Part shown: piece by piece, positions 8,153 to 15,866 of the stretch
Layout: every line of letters begins with the position of its first letter
How positions within the stretch are numbered: the first letter of the stretch is position 1
Source of the DNA: an uncultured Prevotella sp.
GTDB lineage: Bacteria; Bacteroidota; Bacteroidia; Bacteroidales; Bacteroidaceae
Length of the DNA stretch: 39,316 bases
Direction of reading: 5' to 3'
Assembly (NCBI GenBank): GCA_946186945.1
Contig: CAMHPC010000008.1
Location: forward strand, 1 to 39,316
The notes under the pieces: generated by a model
The model's database searches: none
Seen by the model: the letters and a program-made list of their open reading frames with translations, nothing else
Told to the model about the DNA's origin: nothing
Made by a program: the position numbers and the translations under genes

Positions 8153-9142
8153 CTATTTCACTCCGAAGCGTTTTGGTTTCACATAGTTATTAATGAGCGG
8201 GGTCATGGCATTCATGATGAGAATAGCGAACGACATTCCCTCGGGGTATGCTCCCCAGTTGCGTATCACCACGGTGAGCACTCCAATGCCTATGCCGTAT
8301 ATGATTTGTCCTCGTGGTGTCATAGGCGACGTGACGTAGTCAGTAGCCATGAATATGGCTCCGAGCATCAGTCCTCCGCTGAGCAGTACTGCCAATGGAT
8401 GTGCGTACACACCATCTGCCAGGTGCAGGGCAGTAGCGAGCACTGCCACCGTAGCGATGATGCTGACCGGTATATGCCATGTGATGATACGTTTCACGAG
8501 CATGTAGAGCAGTCCGATGAGCAGGGCGAGTGCACACACCTCGCCTATGGTGCCGGCTCCGAAGCCGTTGGCAGGATTACCCATGAGCATGGTGAGCGCA
8601 TCGGGCAGTTGATCGAGCAGTGAAGCATCGCCGTTTTTAATAGCGTCCTTCATGATAGCGAGCGGAGTGGCACCTGTCTGTGCATCGGTATAGGCAGCCA
8701 TCTGTCCCACCTGTGGCCATGAAGTCATCTGCACGGGGAAGGAGACGAGCAGGAAGCAGCGTCCCACCAGAGCCGGATTGAAGAGGTTGCACCCCAGTCC
8801 GCCGAACGACATCTTTGCCACACCTATCGCCACTACCGCCCCCAGGAATACTATCCATACCGGTATGTTCGACGGCAGGTTAAAGCCCATGAGCAGACCC
8901 GTGAGTATGGCAGACCCATCGGTGATAGTAGGTTGCCGGTGCAACATATATTTTGTGATAGCCCATTCCAGGAACACGCATGATGCCACACTCACTGCGC
9001 ACACCACCGCCGAGCCCAGTCCGAAATATACGAACGAGACGATGAGAGCCGGTACGAGTGCTATGATGACACCGTACATATTTTTTTCCACGCTGTCGGT
9101 GCCGTGCGCATGAGGTGATAGAGAAACGACCAGTTTGTTCAT
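8153..9142 (-). CDS. rnfD: Rnf complex subunit RnfD
   Basis: A 329-residue multi-pass membrane subunit of the NqrB/RnfD family. It has the recognisable core DGSAILTGLLMGFNLP (about 96-111) and the segment ATDYVTSPMTPRGQIIYG near the C-terminus. Family members carry a second covalent FMN and take part in ion transport. Start and length agree with other Bacteroidales RnfD proteins. It is 27 bp downstream of rnfC. Confidence 0.95.
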   Translation of the reverse strand: MNKLVVSLSPHAHGTDSVEKNMYGVIIALVPALIVSFVYFGLGSAVVCAVSVASCVFLEWAITKYMLHRQPTITDGSAILTGLLMGFNLPSNIPVWIVFLGAVVAIGVAKMSFGGLGCNLFNPALVGRCFLLVSFPVQMTSWPQVGQMAAYTDAQTGATPLAIMKDAIKNGDASLLDQLPDALTMLMGNPANGFGAGTIGEVCALALLIGLLYMLVKRIITWHIPVSIIATVAVLATALHLADGVYAHPLAVLLSGGLMLGAIFMATDYVTSPMTPRGQIIYGIGIGVLTVVIRNWGAYPEGMSFAILIMNAMTPLINNYVKPKRFGVK

Positions 9143-9169
9143 TCGATATAATCGTATATGTTTATGATT

Positions 9170-10525
9170 TTATTTCTTAGCATTTCTTGCCTTGATGATG
9201 CCCATGACAGTGCCTTTACCCCGCCGTATATTGTCGAGCAGCGGTCTGTGAGCCGGACAGGTAAACATGCACGACCCACACTCCATGCACGAGGTGACCA
9301 TCTCCTTTTCTGCCTCCTCCCACATCTGCTGTTGCGACAGCGCCGAGAGCAGGTATGGTTCCAGTCCCATGGGACATACTGCCACACATTTGGCACATCT
9401 GATACATGGCTGCGCCGTTTTCCTCCGTGCATCGCTTCCGCTGAGCACAGTGACGCAGTTGGTGCCCTTGCATACCGGCACCTCGGTAGAAGTGAGTGCC
9501 CTGCCCATCATAGGTCCGCCAGCCAGCACCTTCACCTCGCCTTCGGGCAAGCCTCCGCATGCCTCAATGAGGTCGGCCATGGGTGTGCCCATTCTCGCTA
9601 TGAAGTTGGTGGGTTTTTCCAGTCTCTTTCCAGTCACTGTAGTGTATCTCTCAAACAGAGGTTTGTTCTTCATCACCGCCTGATACACAGCGAATGCCGT
9701 GCCCACGTTTTGCACTATAGCCCCCACGTTGACCGGTATGGCAGGTGGTGGCGGCACCTGTCTGCCTGTGACAGCCTCCACCAATTGCTTTTCGCCTCCC
9801 TGCGGATATTTCTGCCTAAGCGCAACCACGGAGATATCCATGTTCAGGTTTTTCACCTTTGTCTCAAAGAGAGCGATGGCCTTAGGTTTATTCTCCTCTA
9901 TTCCGATATATCCTTTGTCCACCTTGGCAGCCGTCATGAGCAGTTGCACCCCCACCAGTATCTCGTCGGCATGCTCCATCATCAGTCTGTAGTCTGCCGT
10001 GATATACGGTTCACATTCCACGGCATTGATGATGAGGCAGTCGGCATGTGCCGATGGTGGTGGCGACAGTTTCACGTGTGTGGGAAAGCCGGCTCCACCC
10101 ATGCCCGTGATGCCCGCCCACTTCACTTTCTCTATGATGCTCTCCGGTGTCAGGTCTGGACGGTCGTCTATGGTGACGAGTGTGTCCGAGCGGTCAATAC
10201 CTTCCTCCCACTCATCGCCCTCCACAGTGATGATGATGGCTGGTTTACGGTATCCAGTAGCATCTATGGCGGTATCTACCTTTGTCACAGTGCCCGACAC
10301 CGACGAGAACACAGGTGCTGAGACGAAGCCGCCTGCCTCGGCTATGAGTGTGCCCACCTTCACATGGTCGCCCCTCTTCACCACCGCATTGGCAGGTGCT
10401 CCGATATGTTGCGACAGAGGAAAGACGGCCATCTTAGGCAGTGGAGCCACGACAGCGGGTTCATTGTCGGTGAGTTTATATTCCTCGGGGTGTACTCCAC
10501 CCTTGCTGAAGGTTCTCAGGTTCAT
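9170..10525 (-). CDS. rnfC: Rnf complex subunit RnfC (NADH-binding)
   Basis: A 451-residue peripheral subunit. The N-terminus (TFSKGGVHPEEYK) is the family signature. The nucleotide/flavin-binding loop GITGMGGAGFPTHVK is at about 155-169. Two [4Fe-4S] motifs follow near the C-terminus, CIRCAKCVAVCP and CMECGSCMFTCP. It accepts electrons from RnfB and delivers them to NAD, or the reverse. Its ATG overlaps the stop of rnfB as ATGA, showing tight translational coupling. It lacks the long Ala/Lys-rich C-terminal extension of E. coli RsxC. Confidence 0.96.
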   Translation of the reverse strand: MNLRTFSKGGVHPEEYKLTDNEPAVVAPLPKMAVFPLSQHIGAPANAVVKRGDHVKVGTLIAEAGGFVSAPVFSSVSGTVTKVDTAIDATGYRKPAIIITVEGDEWEEGIDRSDTLVTIDDRPDLTPESIIEKVKWAGITGMGGAGFPTHVKLSPPPSAHADCLIINAVECEPYITADYRLMMEHADEILVGVQLLMTAAKVDKGYIGIEENKPKAIALFETKVKNLNMDISVVALRQKYPQGGEKQLVEAVTGRQVPPPPAIPVNVGAIVQNVGTAFAVYQAVMKNKPLFERYTTVTGKRLEKPTNFIARMGTPMADLIEACGGLPEGEVKVLAGGPMMGRALTSTEVPVCKGTNCVTVLSGSDARRKTAQPCIRCAKCVAVCPMGLEPYLLSALSQQQMWEEAEKEMVTSCMECGSCMFTCPAHRPLLDNIRRGKGTVMGIIKARNAKK

Positions 10526-11373
10526 ACTTCTTCCTCCTTAATCTTTCTTTGTGGGAAATTGACGGCATGTATGGCTTGTGTAGGACAGACATCGGCACAT
10601 TTCCTGCACAGCCGGCACTTGTCGGCATCGATATATGCCACGTTTTGCGATACAGTTATGGCTTCAAACTTACACTCCCTGGTGCATTTGCTGCATCCTA
10701 TGCATGCAGCCTTGCATGCTCTTGTAGCCACTGCCCCTTTGTCTTTGCTCACGCAGCCCACGTATATCCGTCGGTTTTTCGGACCTTTGGGTCTGAGTTG
10801 GATAATGTTTCTCGGACAAGCCTTCACGCATGCTCCGCACGCTGTGCATTTCTCCTCGTCCACCTCGGGCAGCATCGTGTCATGGTTGATGTTTATAGCA
10901 CCAAACTTGCATGCCTCCACACAGTCGCCGCACCCCAGGCATCCGTATCCGCATGCTGTCTCGCCGGCACAGGTAGCATGTTGAGCGGCACAGGTCTGCA
11001 GACCGTCGTAGATAACGTTATGCGGTCTGACCTCGCATGAGCCCGAACATCTGACCACAGCCACCATCGGTTTTCCCCCGGCAGCAGCCATGCCAAGCAC
11101 CTCCGCCACCTTGTCCATCACTTCGGTGCCCCCTACGGGACAGTTGAGTCCTTCGATAGTTCCCTTGTCGGCTCCTTTCACCAGAGCGTCTGCCAGTGCA
11201 GAACATCCCGCAAATCCACATCCTCCGCAGTTAGCCCCAGGCAGCAGTTCTGAGACCTGAGGCAGACGGGCATCTTCATGTACAGCAAATTTCTTGGAAC
11301 AAGCATATAAAATTACGGCAGCCACCAATGCTATTGCGCCAAGGACTAATATTGCACTCAAAAGAAAATTCAT
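10522..11373 (-). CDS. rnfB: Rnf complex subunit RnfB (polyferredoxin)
   Basis: A 283-residue electron-entry subunit. An N-terminal membrane helix (about 5-24) is followed by the 4Fe-4S domain with CGGCGFAGC (near 50-58). Four CxxCxxCxxxC motifs then occur: CLGCGDCVEAC, CTACGACVKAC, CIGCSKCTREC and CRLCRKCADVC. The short gamma-proteobacterial form has only two of these, so this is the longer anaerobe type that can chain several clusters. It receives electrons from soluble ferredoxin. It is the first rnf gene after rseC and has a recognisable promoter immediately upstream (about 11403-11433). Confidence 0.95.
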   Translation of the reverse strand: MNFLLSAILVLGAIALVAAVILYACSKKFAVHEDARLPQVSELLPGANCGGCGFAGCSALADALVKGADKGTIEGLNCPVGGTEVMDKVAEVLGMAAAGGKPMVAVVRCSGSCEVRPHNVIYDGLQTCAAQHATCAGETACGYGCLGCGDCVEACKFGAININHDTMLPEVDEEKCTACGACVKACPRNIIQLRPKGPKNRRIYVGCVSKDKGAVATRACKAACIGCSKCTRECKFEAITVSQNVAYIDADKCRLCRKCADVCPTQAIHAVNFPQRKIKEEEV

Positions 11374-11402
11374 AAGAGAAAACGGTTTTTCTATTTTACG
11401 CG

Positions 11403-11433
11403 CAAAGTTACGGAATTATTGGTAAAAAGAGAA
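11403..11433 (-). promoter_or_regulatory. Promoter in front of rnfB
   Basis: On the minus strand TAACTTTG (11410-11403, followed by C) fits the -7 consensus. A weak TTCT occupies the -33 position 19 bp upstream. The start would be about 25 bases before the rnfB ATG. The rnfBCDGEA genes can therefore be read independently of rseC. Confidence 0.6.
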
Positions 11434-11462
11434 TAAAGAGTTAAATTTATTTCTATCAGAGC

Positions 11463-11507
11463 AATCAGAATAATCAGAAAACTCAGAATATTCAGAGTAT
11501 TCAGAGT
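11463..11507. repeat. 9-bp tandem array, downstream of rseC and upstream of rnfB
   Basis: Five 9-base units follow one another: AATCAGAAT, AATCAGAAA, ACTCAGAAT, ATTCAGAGT, ATTCAGAGT. The last unit includes the rseC stop codon. The array is about 30 bp upstream of the rnfB promoter. Its unit resembles that of the array on the other side of rseC. Confidence 0.8.
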
Positions 11508-11911
11508 ATTCTGAAGGAGAAGTGTGATGTGAAGCGTGAGCGCAGCAGGAATAGAGCGAGGTAATAGACGGCAGTGGCTGCTATAGCGAGTGTGGCAGCG
11601 AGCAATTCGGTGCCTCCGGCTGCAATCACCGCCACGAGCACTGCCACGAGAATGATGAAAGGTAAGGTGAAAGCCCACATCACCGCTTGCATGCCTTGCG
11701 AGGCAGATGCAGCCACCACCACCCTGTCGCCAACTTTCAGTTGCGGGTATGTACCGTATACTGTTATTGTTTTCTCCTTACTCTCGGCGGCGTGGCACTG
11801 TCTCGCTGCCTTGCATGCTGCGCATGCCGGCATTTGAGTAATGATGACCATCACCCTCCCGTCAGCAATCTGCTGCACCACCCCCTCGTGCCTGATTATT
11901 TTATCTCTCAT
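11501..11911 (-). CDS. rseC: RseC/MucC-family membrane protein preceding the Rnf genes
   Basis: A 136-residue protein. The N-terminal part has the Cys-rich motif ACAACKAARQC (four-cysteine-type signature of SoxR-reducing/RseC proteins, here with three visible Cys). It then has a short beta domain (KVGDRVVVAAS) and two membrane helices (about 80-120). RseC proteins sit beside Rnf/Rsx in many bacteria and may help assemble or tune the complex. The start is placed at MRDKIIRHEGVV. The frame stays open upstream only because a 9-bp repeat (encoding Ser-Glu-Tyr units) has no stop, and that extension runs into the preceding gene. The C-terminus runs into the second repeat array. Confidence 0.8.
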   Translation of the reverse strand: MRDKIIRHEGVVQQIADGRVMVIITQMPACAACKAARQCHAAESKEKTITVYGTYPQLKVGDRVVVAASASQGMQAVMWAFTLPFIILVAVLVAVIAAGGTELLAATLAIAATAVYYLALFLLRSRFTSHFSFRIL

Positions 11912-11914
11912 ATT

Positions 11915-11977
11915 TTCGGAGTATTCGGAGTGTTCGGAGTATTCGGAGTATTCGGAGTATTCGGAGTATTCGGAGTA
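11915..11977. repeat. 9-bp tandem array upstream of rseC
   Basis: Seven consecutive 9-base units with consensus TTCGGAGTA (plus strand; one has G at the last base), followed by a degenerate copy. They fill the whole gap between the stop of the DUF1460 gene and the rseC start. The period of three codons keeps a frame open, which would read (Ser-Glu-Tyr)n on the minus strand. Confidence 0.92.
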
Positions 11978-11978
11978 T

Positions 11979-12875
11979 TCAGACCATTCTGATGACCCTG
12001 ATACCGAGGTGTGATTTGTGGTTTTCAAGATATTTGCGCAGAGTGATACCATCCTCGATCACCCGTTTTTTCAGCGACGAGGCATGCAACATGTGCAGAC
12101 CATCATTTTTCCACACTGCAAATCCCAGGTGTGCTATGTCCAGCCCTTGTTTGTCTGTGACTATAGCCAGCACGTCGCCGTCTTTCACCACCTCCCTCAG
12201 TCGGTCGGTATTGCCCACTTTTGACTTGGGGATATAGGGGCATGAAAGAGAAGAGAGGTGTTGTTCCATTTTCCTGATTTTGGGCAACCACTCTGGGTGT
12301 GCTTTTAGCATAGCGTAGGCACTGGGGTGATTGGACATATAGTCGACCGTCACCTTCTGTCTGGTAACTATTTCTCTCGCCTTTTGTCCACTGGTCACAT
12401 CTGTCATCAGATTACTTTTCACGCTATTCTCTATCCATCCAGTGAAATAGTGGTTGCGTGTGGTATAGTCCACTTTTCCGTTTTCATACCTCAGCAACCT
12501 CAGGTAGTATATAAAGTCACCGAAAGGCGAAGCGTATCCCGTCCGTGCGTTTTGTTTCATCGACGCCATAGAGAGAGCCAGCACATTCTCCACCAGCGTG
12601 GTACAGTCCATCTCCCTGATGTTGACCACCAGTTGTTCCTTCTTGTTCTTGTCGAGCGTATGTGCCACGTATGGCAGGTTGAGCAATTTCCTGGCAAAGA
12701 AGAGAGTGATGGGAGCATCCGTTTTTTTCTTGTTTTTCAGATACTGCTTTCCCTCATTGACCAACTTTGTTATCGTCACACTGTCTTTTGTCTGATACTG
12801 AGCCTTGCTCTGAGCCATTGCCGCCACACAAGCCATGCATAGCATCATGGCAGCGAGAAAATGTTTTGTCCTCAT
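11979..12875 (-). CDS. DUF1460 (NlpC/P60-like amidase) secreted protein
   Basis: A 298-residue protein with a signal peptide (about 1-21, MAAMAQ-type cleavage). The core contains REMDCTTLVENVLALS with the predicted catalytic Cys91, and AHLGFAVWKNDG with His249. These are the hallmarks of the DUF1460 branch of cysteine peptidases/amidases that act on peptidoglycan peptides or N-acyl amides. The start is set at MRTKHFLAAM because it restores a signal peptide and gives an ATGA overlap with the DUF4421 gene; an upstream extension of the frame is inside that gene. Substrate unknown; envelope location likely. Confidence 0.85.
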   Translation of the reverse strand: MRTKHFLAAMMLCMACVAAMAQSKAQYQTKDSVTITKLVNEGKQYLKNKKKTDAPITLFFARKLLNLPYVAHTLDKNKKEQLVVNIREMDCTTLVENVLALSMASMKQNARTGYASPFGDFIYYLRLLRYENGKVDYTTRNHYFTGWIENSVKSNLMTDVTSGQKAREIVTRQKVTVDYMSNHPSAYAMLKAHPEWLPKIRKMEQHLSSLSCPYIPKSKVGNTDRLREVVKDGDVLAIVTDKQGLDIAHLGFAVWKNDGLHMLHASSLKKRVIEDGITLRKYLENHKSHLGIRVIRMV

Positions 12876-14035
12876 GTCTTTTTCTTTTTTCTTTTTCCAA
12901 AATTCAGTCCCACGTACACGTTTACCTGTCCGAACAGGTTTCTTGTAGAGAACTGCGACTTGCTGTAGTTGTACAGGTGTGCTATAGCGCTGATACCAGC
13001 ATACCATCTGGAAGTGTTCCATACCGCGGCAACGCGTCCCACCCCGTCGATATTGAAATTGGAGAACGAGAAGTCTTTGAAGATATCTTCTATACGTTTC
13101 TTTTTTCTGTCGCTCCAAGAGTGTTTATATCCCAATGCCAGTTGTACGGAGCCCGACACGAGCAGGTTTTTGGCAAACACCCAGTTGTATGCATAGCCTC
13201 CCTGGAAGGAGATGTCGGTATACTTCACTTCGTTGAAGTCCAGATCTTTGCTGAGTACTATGCCAGGTATTTTTTCATCTACCAGAGAGACCAGTGCCTC
13301 ATAGTCGAGTGAGAGCGAATGCCGTGTATACCCTACGCCGAAGATAGGCGAGCCGCAACTTTTCAACTGGCAGGTGCTTTGGCTGAATGATGCGGGAAAA
13401 GAGAAGCGTCTGTGGTTGTAGATATAGTAGATATTAAAGCCTGTGATGCCTACCTTGAGCCCGTCAAACGGCACATTCTCCAGATTTCCTGTTTTCACTC
13501 CATTAGCGAAGTCAGCACCCCTGATACGGTAGTCGCTGCCAGTGCGTCTGTAGAACAAGTCGAAGCCCAGTGCGGGAGTATAGAGGCTGAGAGTGAATTC
13601 CTTCTTTGTGTCGAAACTGACCTGTGAGAAGCCTATGGTATATCCCAGGAAGATGACCGACCATCCGAAATACGGTCCTACCTTGAAAGCCCCGTCGGGT
13701 CCGAATGATATGCTCTGTCCGTCCTTGCTTTTCAGTATATACACCTCGTAGGTGTAGGTGCCCTGTGTCATCACCGTCATTGGAAACTGTTGCGGTTCTA
13801 TATAGTCGGAATCGGTGGCATTGAGATGATTGAATGCCCTTCCCAACCATTTGAGCGAGCGTTTCAGGACGTTGGGCTTTTTCTTTTTCACGCTGTCTGC
13901 CGCCAGTGTGTCCGTCATCATACTCATCATACTGTCCGCCAGCACCGTGGTGAGGGAGTCGTTGCAGCAGTGGGGCGATGCAGCGGTCCAGGAGAGGGAG
14001 CAGACGAAGAGTAGGAGTACGGAGAGCAGTCGCAT
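12872..14035 (-). CDS. DUF4421 domain protein, probable outer-membrane beta-barrel
   Basis: A 387-residue protein with a signal peptide (about 1-19) and a short Met/Ser/Asp-rich linker. A region of alternating aromatic and polar residues (KVGPYFGWSVIFLGYTIGF, SVQLALGYKHSW) and a final strand ending in LNFGKRKKKKT suggest an outer-membrane beta-barrel. The family is DUF4421 of Bacteroidales; no function is established. The gene follows the Gfo/Idh gene by 4 bp and overlaps the DUF1460 gene by 4 bp, so the three are one transcriptional unit. The strongly basic C-terminal tail is unusual for a classical barrel, which normally ends in an aromatic residue. Confidence 0.75.
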   Translation of the reverse strand: MRLLSVLLLFVCSLSWTAASPHCCNDSLTTVLADSMMSMMTDTLAADSVKKKKPNVLKRSLKWLGRAFNHLNATDSDYIEPQQFPMTVMTQGTYTYEVYILKSKDGQSISFGPDGAFKVGPYFGWSVIFLGYTIGFSQVSFDTKKEFTLSLYTPALGFDLFYRRTGSDYRIRGADFANGVKTGNLENVPFDGLKVGITGFNIYYIYNHRRFSFPASFSQSTCQLKSCGSPIFGVGYTRHSLSLDYEALVSLVDEKIPGIVLSKDLDFNEVKYTDISFQGGYAYNWVFAKNLLVSGSVQLALGYKHSWSDRKKKRIEDIFKDFSFSNFNIDGVGRVAAVWNTSRWYAGISAIAHLYNYSKSQFSTRNLFGQVNVYVGLNFGKRKKKKT

Positions 14036-14039
14036 GACA

Positions 14040-15020
14040 TCAGAATTTACCTAGTATACGATCCATCACCCAGTTGACAGGTGTAGCCGACACGCTGGTG
14101 CACTGACACACTCCCGTGCCTTGCAGTTGTTCTATTACCGTTCGTATGATGGGCAGTTGCACATAGGGTGGGTTGGACACCTGTATGCTGCGTGTGCCCT
14201 GTTCGTTGACCACGAGGATAGGGTCGTAGTTGTATACCGAGAAACTTATTTTCCCCTTCTCGCCTATCACCTCTATACGGTCCTCCTTAGCTGACTGGTG
14301 TGTGACGAAGCACCACGAGGCGCTGCCCGTGAGACCGTTTTCAAACTGGAAGCAAGCACTGACACAGTCCTCTGTCTCATAGAGATGTGCTCTGTTGGTG
14401 CATATACCTTTTGCGTCTGTTATCACGCCGAAGATATGTTGCAGTATGTCGAGTTGGTGTGGCGCCAGGTCGTAGAAGTAGCCTCCTCCCGATATGTCAG
14501 GTTGCAGTCGCCAGGGCAACTGTGCTGAGTCGTAGTCGAGGTCGCGTGGTGGACACGCCAGGAACAACTGTACCGTTCTCACATCGCCTATCACCTTTTG
14601 TTCCACCAGTTGTTTCACTTTTATGAAGTACGGCAGATACCTGCGGTAATAAGCCACGAAGCATGGCACTCCCGTCTGTTCGCTCACACGGTTTATCCTG
14701 ATGCAGTCGTCGTAACTGGCAGCCAGTGGTTTCTCCACGTACACGGGTTTTCTCGCCTTCATCGCCATGATGGCGAAGGTGGCGTGTGAGGAAGGTGGTG
14801 TGGCTATATACACGGCATTCACATCGGGGTTGTTGATGAGTTGCTGGGCATCGTCATACCATTTCGGTATGTCGTGACGTATGGCATACGATTTTGCCTT
14901 TTCGGCGTTTCTGCTCATCACTGCCACCACGCTCGAACCTGTCACCGAACTGAAAGCCGGTCCGCTTTTCGTTTCAGTCACCTCACCGCATCCTATAAAT
15001 CCCCACCTTATGTATTTCAT
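14040..15020 (-). CDS. Gfo/Idh/MocA family NAD(P)-dependent oxidoreductase
   Basis: A 326-residue protein. The dinucleotide-binding motif GFIGCGEVTETKSG is at about 7-20, the EKP motif at 96-98 (Lys97 catalytic), and the DLAPH motif at 184-188 (Asp and His expected to be catalytic). This is a dehydrogenase of sugars, inositol or sugar nucleotides. The substrate cannot be deduced. The neighbours (cell-envelope genes) make a sugar substrate plausible. Length is typical for the family. Confidence 0.88.
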   Translation of the reverse strand: MKYIRWGFIGCGEVTETKSGPAFSSVTGSSVVAVMSRNAEKAKSYAIRHDIPKWYDDAQQLINNPDVNAVYIATPPSSHATFAIMAMKARKPVYVEKPLAASYDDCIRINRVSEQTGVPCFVAYYRRYLPYFIKVKQLVEQKVIGDVRTVQLFLACPPRDLDYDSAQLPWRLQPDISGGGYFYDLAPHQLDILQHIFGVITDAKGICTNRAHLYETEDCVSACFQFENGLTGSASWCFVTHQSAKEDRIEVIGEKGKISFSVYNYDPILVVNEQGTRSIQVSNPPYVQLPIIRTVIEQLQGTGVCQCTSVSATPVNWVMDRILGKF

Positions 15021-15061
15021 CTAATTCTTGCTTTTGCCCTGTCAGAGCATTGGGAACGAGG

Positions 15062-15805
15062 TCAATCCATAAATCCCTGTTGTCTGAGGGCTTTTATCAG
15101 TGTCTCAGAGAGAGCCACATTATCGCGGCGCGTATATCTGCAGTCGGTAAACACCTGAGCCAGAGTCTGTTTTCCGTTTTGTCTCACAAACTCCTGATTT
15201 TCCTCCAAAGCCTCTTTGTTGGCATAGAGTGCATCGATGCTTGCCCTGTCATAGTCGTGATACTCCTCTTGATGCACGATAGCCGCGTTGTCCAGTCGGT
15301 CGGTGAGTGCAGGTTGTTCGTCGGGCCATCCTACGGTGAGCGTAGCCACGGGCATCACCAGTCTGGGCAGTTTCAGCACGTCGATGATAGTCTGCGGCAT
15401 ATACACCGTAGTGCCGAGGAAGCACAGTCCCAGTCCTTCCGCCTCCATGAGCAGGCTGAGGGTCTGTGTATAGAGCAGAGCATCGGTAGCGGCATTGATA
15501 AACGAGAGGAAGTTGTCGTATCCGGGGTCTGCCATTCTTTCCTCGCACCATCTGGTGGTGCGTCGGAAGTCGGCGCAGATGGTGAGAACCACGGGTGCCT
15601 GTGTAGCCATTGGCTGATTGAAGTGTGCCGGAGCCAGGCGACGTTTCATCTCCTCGTCGCGTGTCACCACCACGCTATACAGTTGCAGGTTTCCCATGGT
15701 TTGTGTGCGTGCTGCCTTTTGCATGAGGTCATTTAGCAGTTCATCGCTCACGGGTTTGTCGGCATACCGTCTGATGGTTCGTCTTTTAGTTATATCGTAG
15801 TTCAT
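15062..15805 (-). CDS. Nitroreductase-family FMN oxidoreductase
   Basis: A 247-residue protein. The N-terminus KRRTIRRYADKPVSDELLNDLMQKAARTQTMGNLQ has the FMN-phosphate-binding RRxxR motif of the nitroreductase fold. The middle part (EAEGLGLCFLGTTVYMP) matches the NfsA/FRP-like group of NAD(P)H-dependent flavin or nitro reductases. The physiological substrate is not evident. It is transcribed between the MurF-Alr gene (61 bp gap, containing repeats) and the Gfo/Idh gene (41 bp gap). Confidence 0.85.
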   Translation of the reverse strand: MNYDITKRRTIRRYADKPVSDELLNDLMQKAARTQTMGNLQLYSVVVTRDEEMKRRLAPAHFNQPMATQAPVVLTICADFRRTTRWCEERMADPGYDNFLSFINAATDALLYTQTLSLLMEAEGLGLCFLGTTVYMPQTIIDVLKLPRLVMPVATLTVGWPDEQPALTDRLDNAAIVHQEEYHDYDRASIDALYANKEALEENQEFVRQNGKQTLAQVFTDCRYTRRDNVALSETLIKALRQQGFMD

Positions 15806-15824
15806 ATTACATGGTTTTTAACTA

Positions 15825-15860
15825 TTTTAAGGACATTAAAGGCTTTAAGGACTTTAAGGA
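15825..15860. repeat. 9-bp AT-rich tandem array upstream of the nitroreductase gene
   Basis: Four 9-base units: TTTTAAGGA, CATTAAAGG, CTTTAAGGA, CTTTAAGGA. The array lies between the MurF-Alr stop and the nitroreductase start. Its consensus resembles the array at 27492-27527. Confidence 0.75.
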
Positions 15861-15866
15861 CAATTT

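Noticed and set aside
9158..10321. Long open frame on the plus strand opposite rnfC
   Set aside because: His/Ser-rich translation with no recognisable domain; the minus-strand rnfC is certain.
11912..12052. N-terminal extension of rseC made of Ser-Glu-Tyr repeats
   Set aside because: The frame is open only because the 9-bp array has no stop and then overlaps the DUF1460 gene. Family similarity begins at 11911. It is kept only as a possibility in the findings.
12876..13118. Upstream extension of the DUF1460 frame
   Set aside because: It lies within the DUF4421 gene in another frame, and the start at 12875 gives a proper signal peptide and an ATGA overlap.
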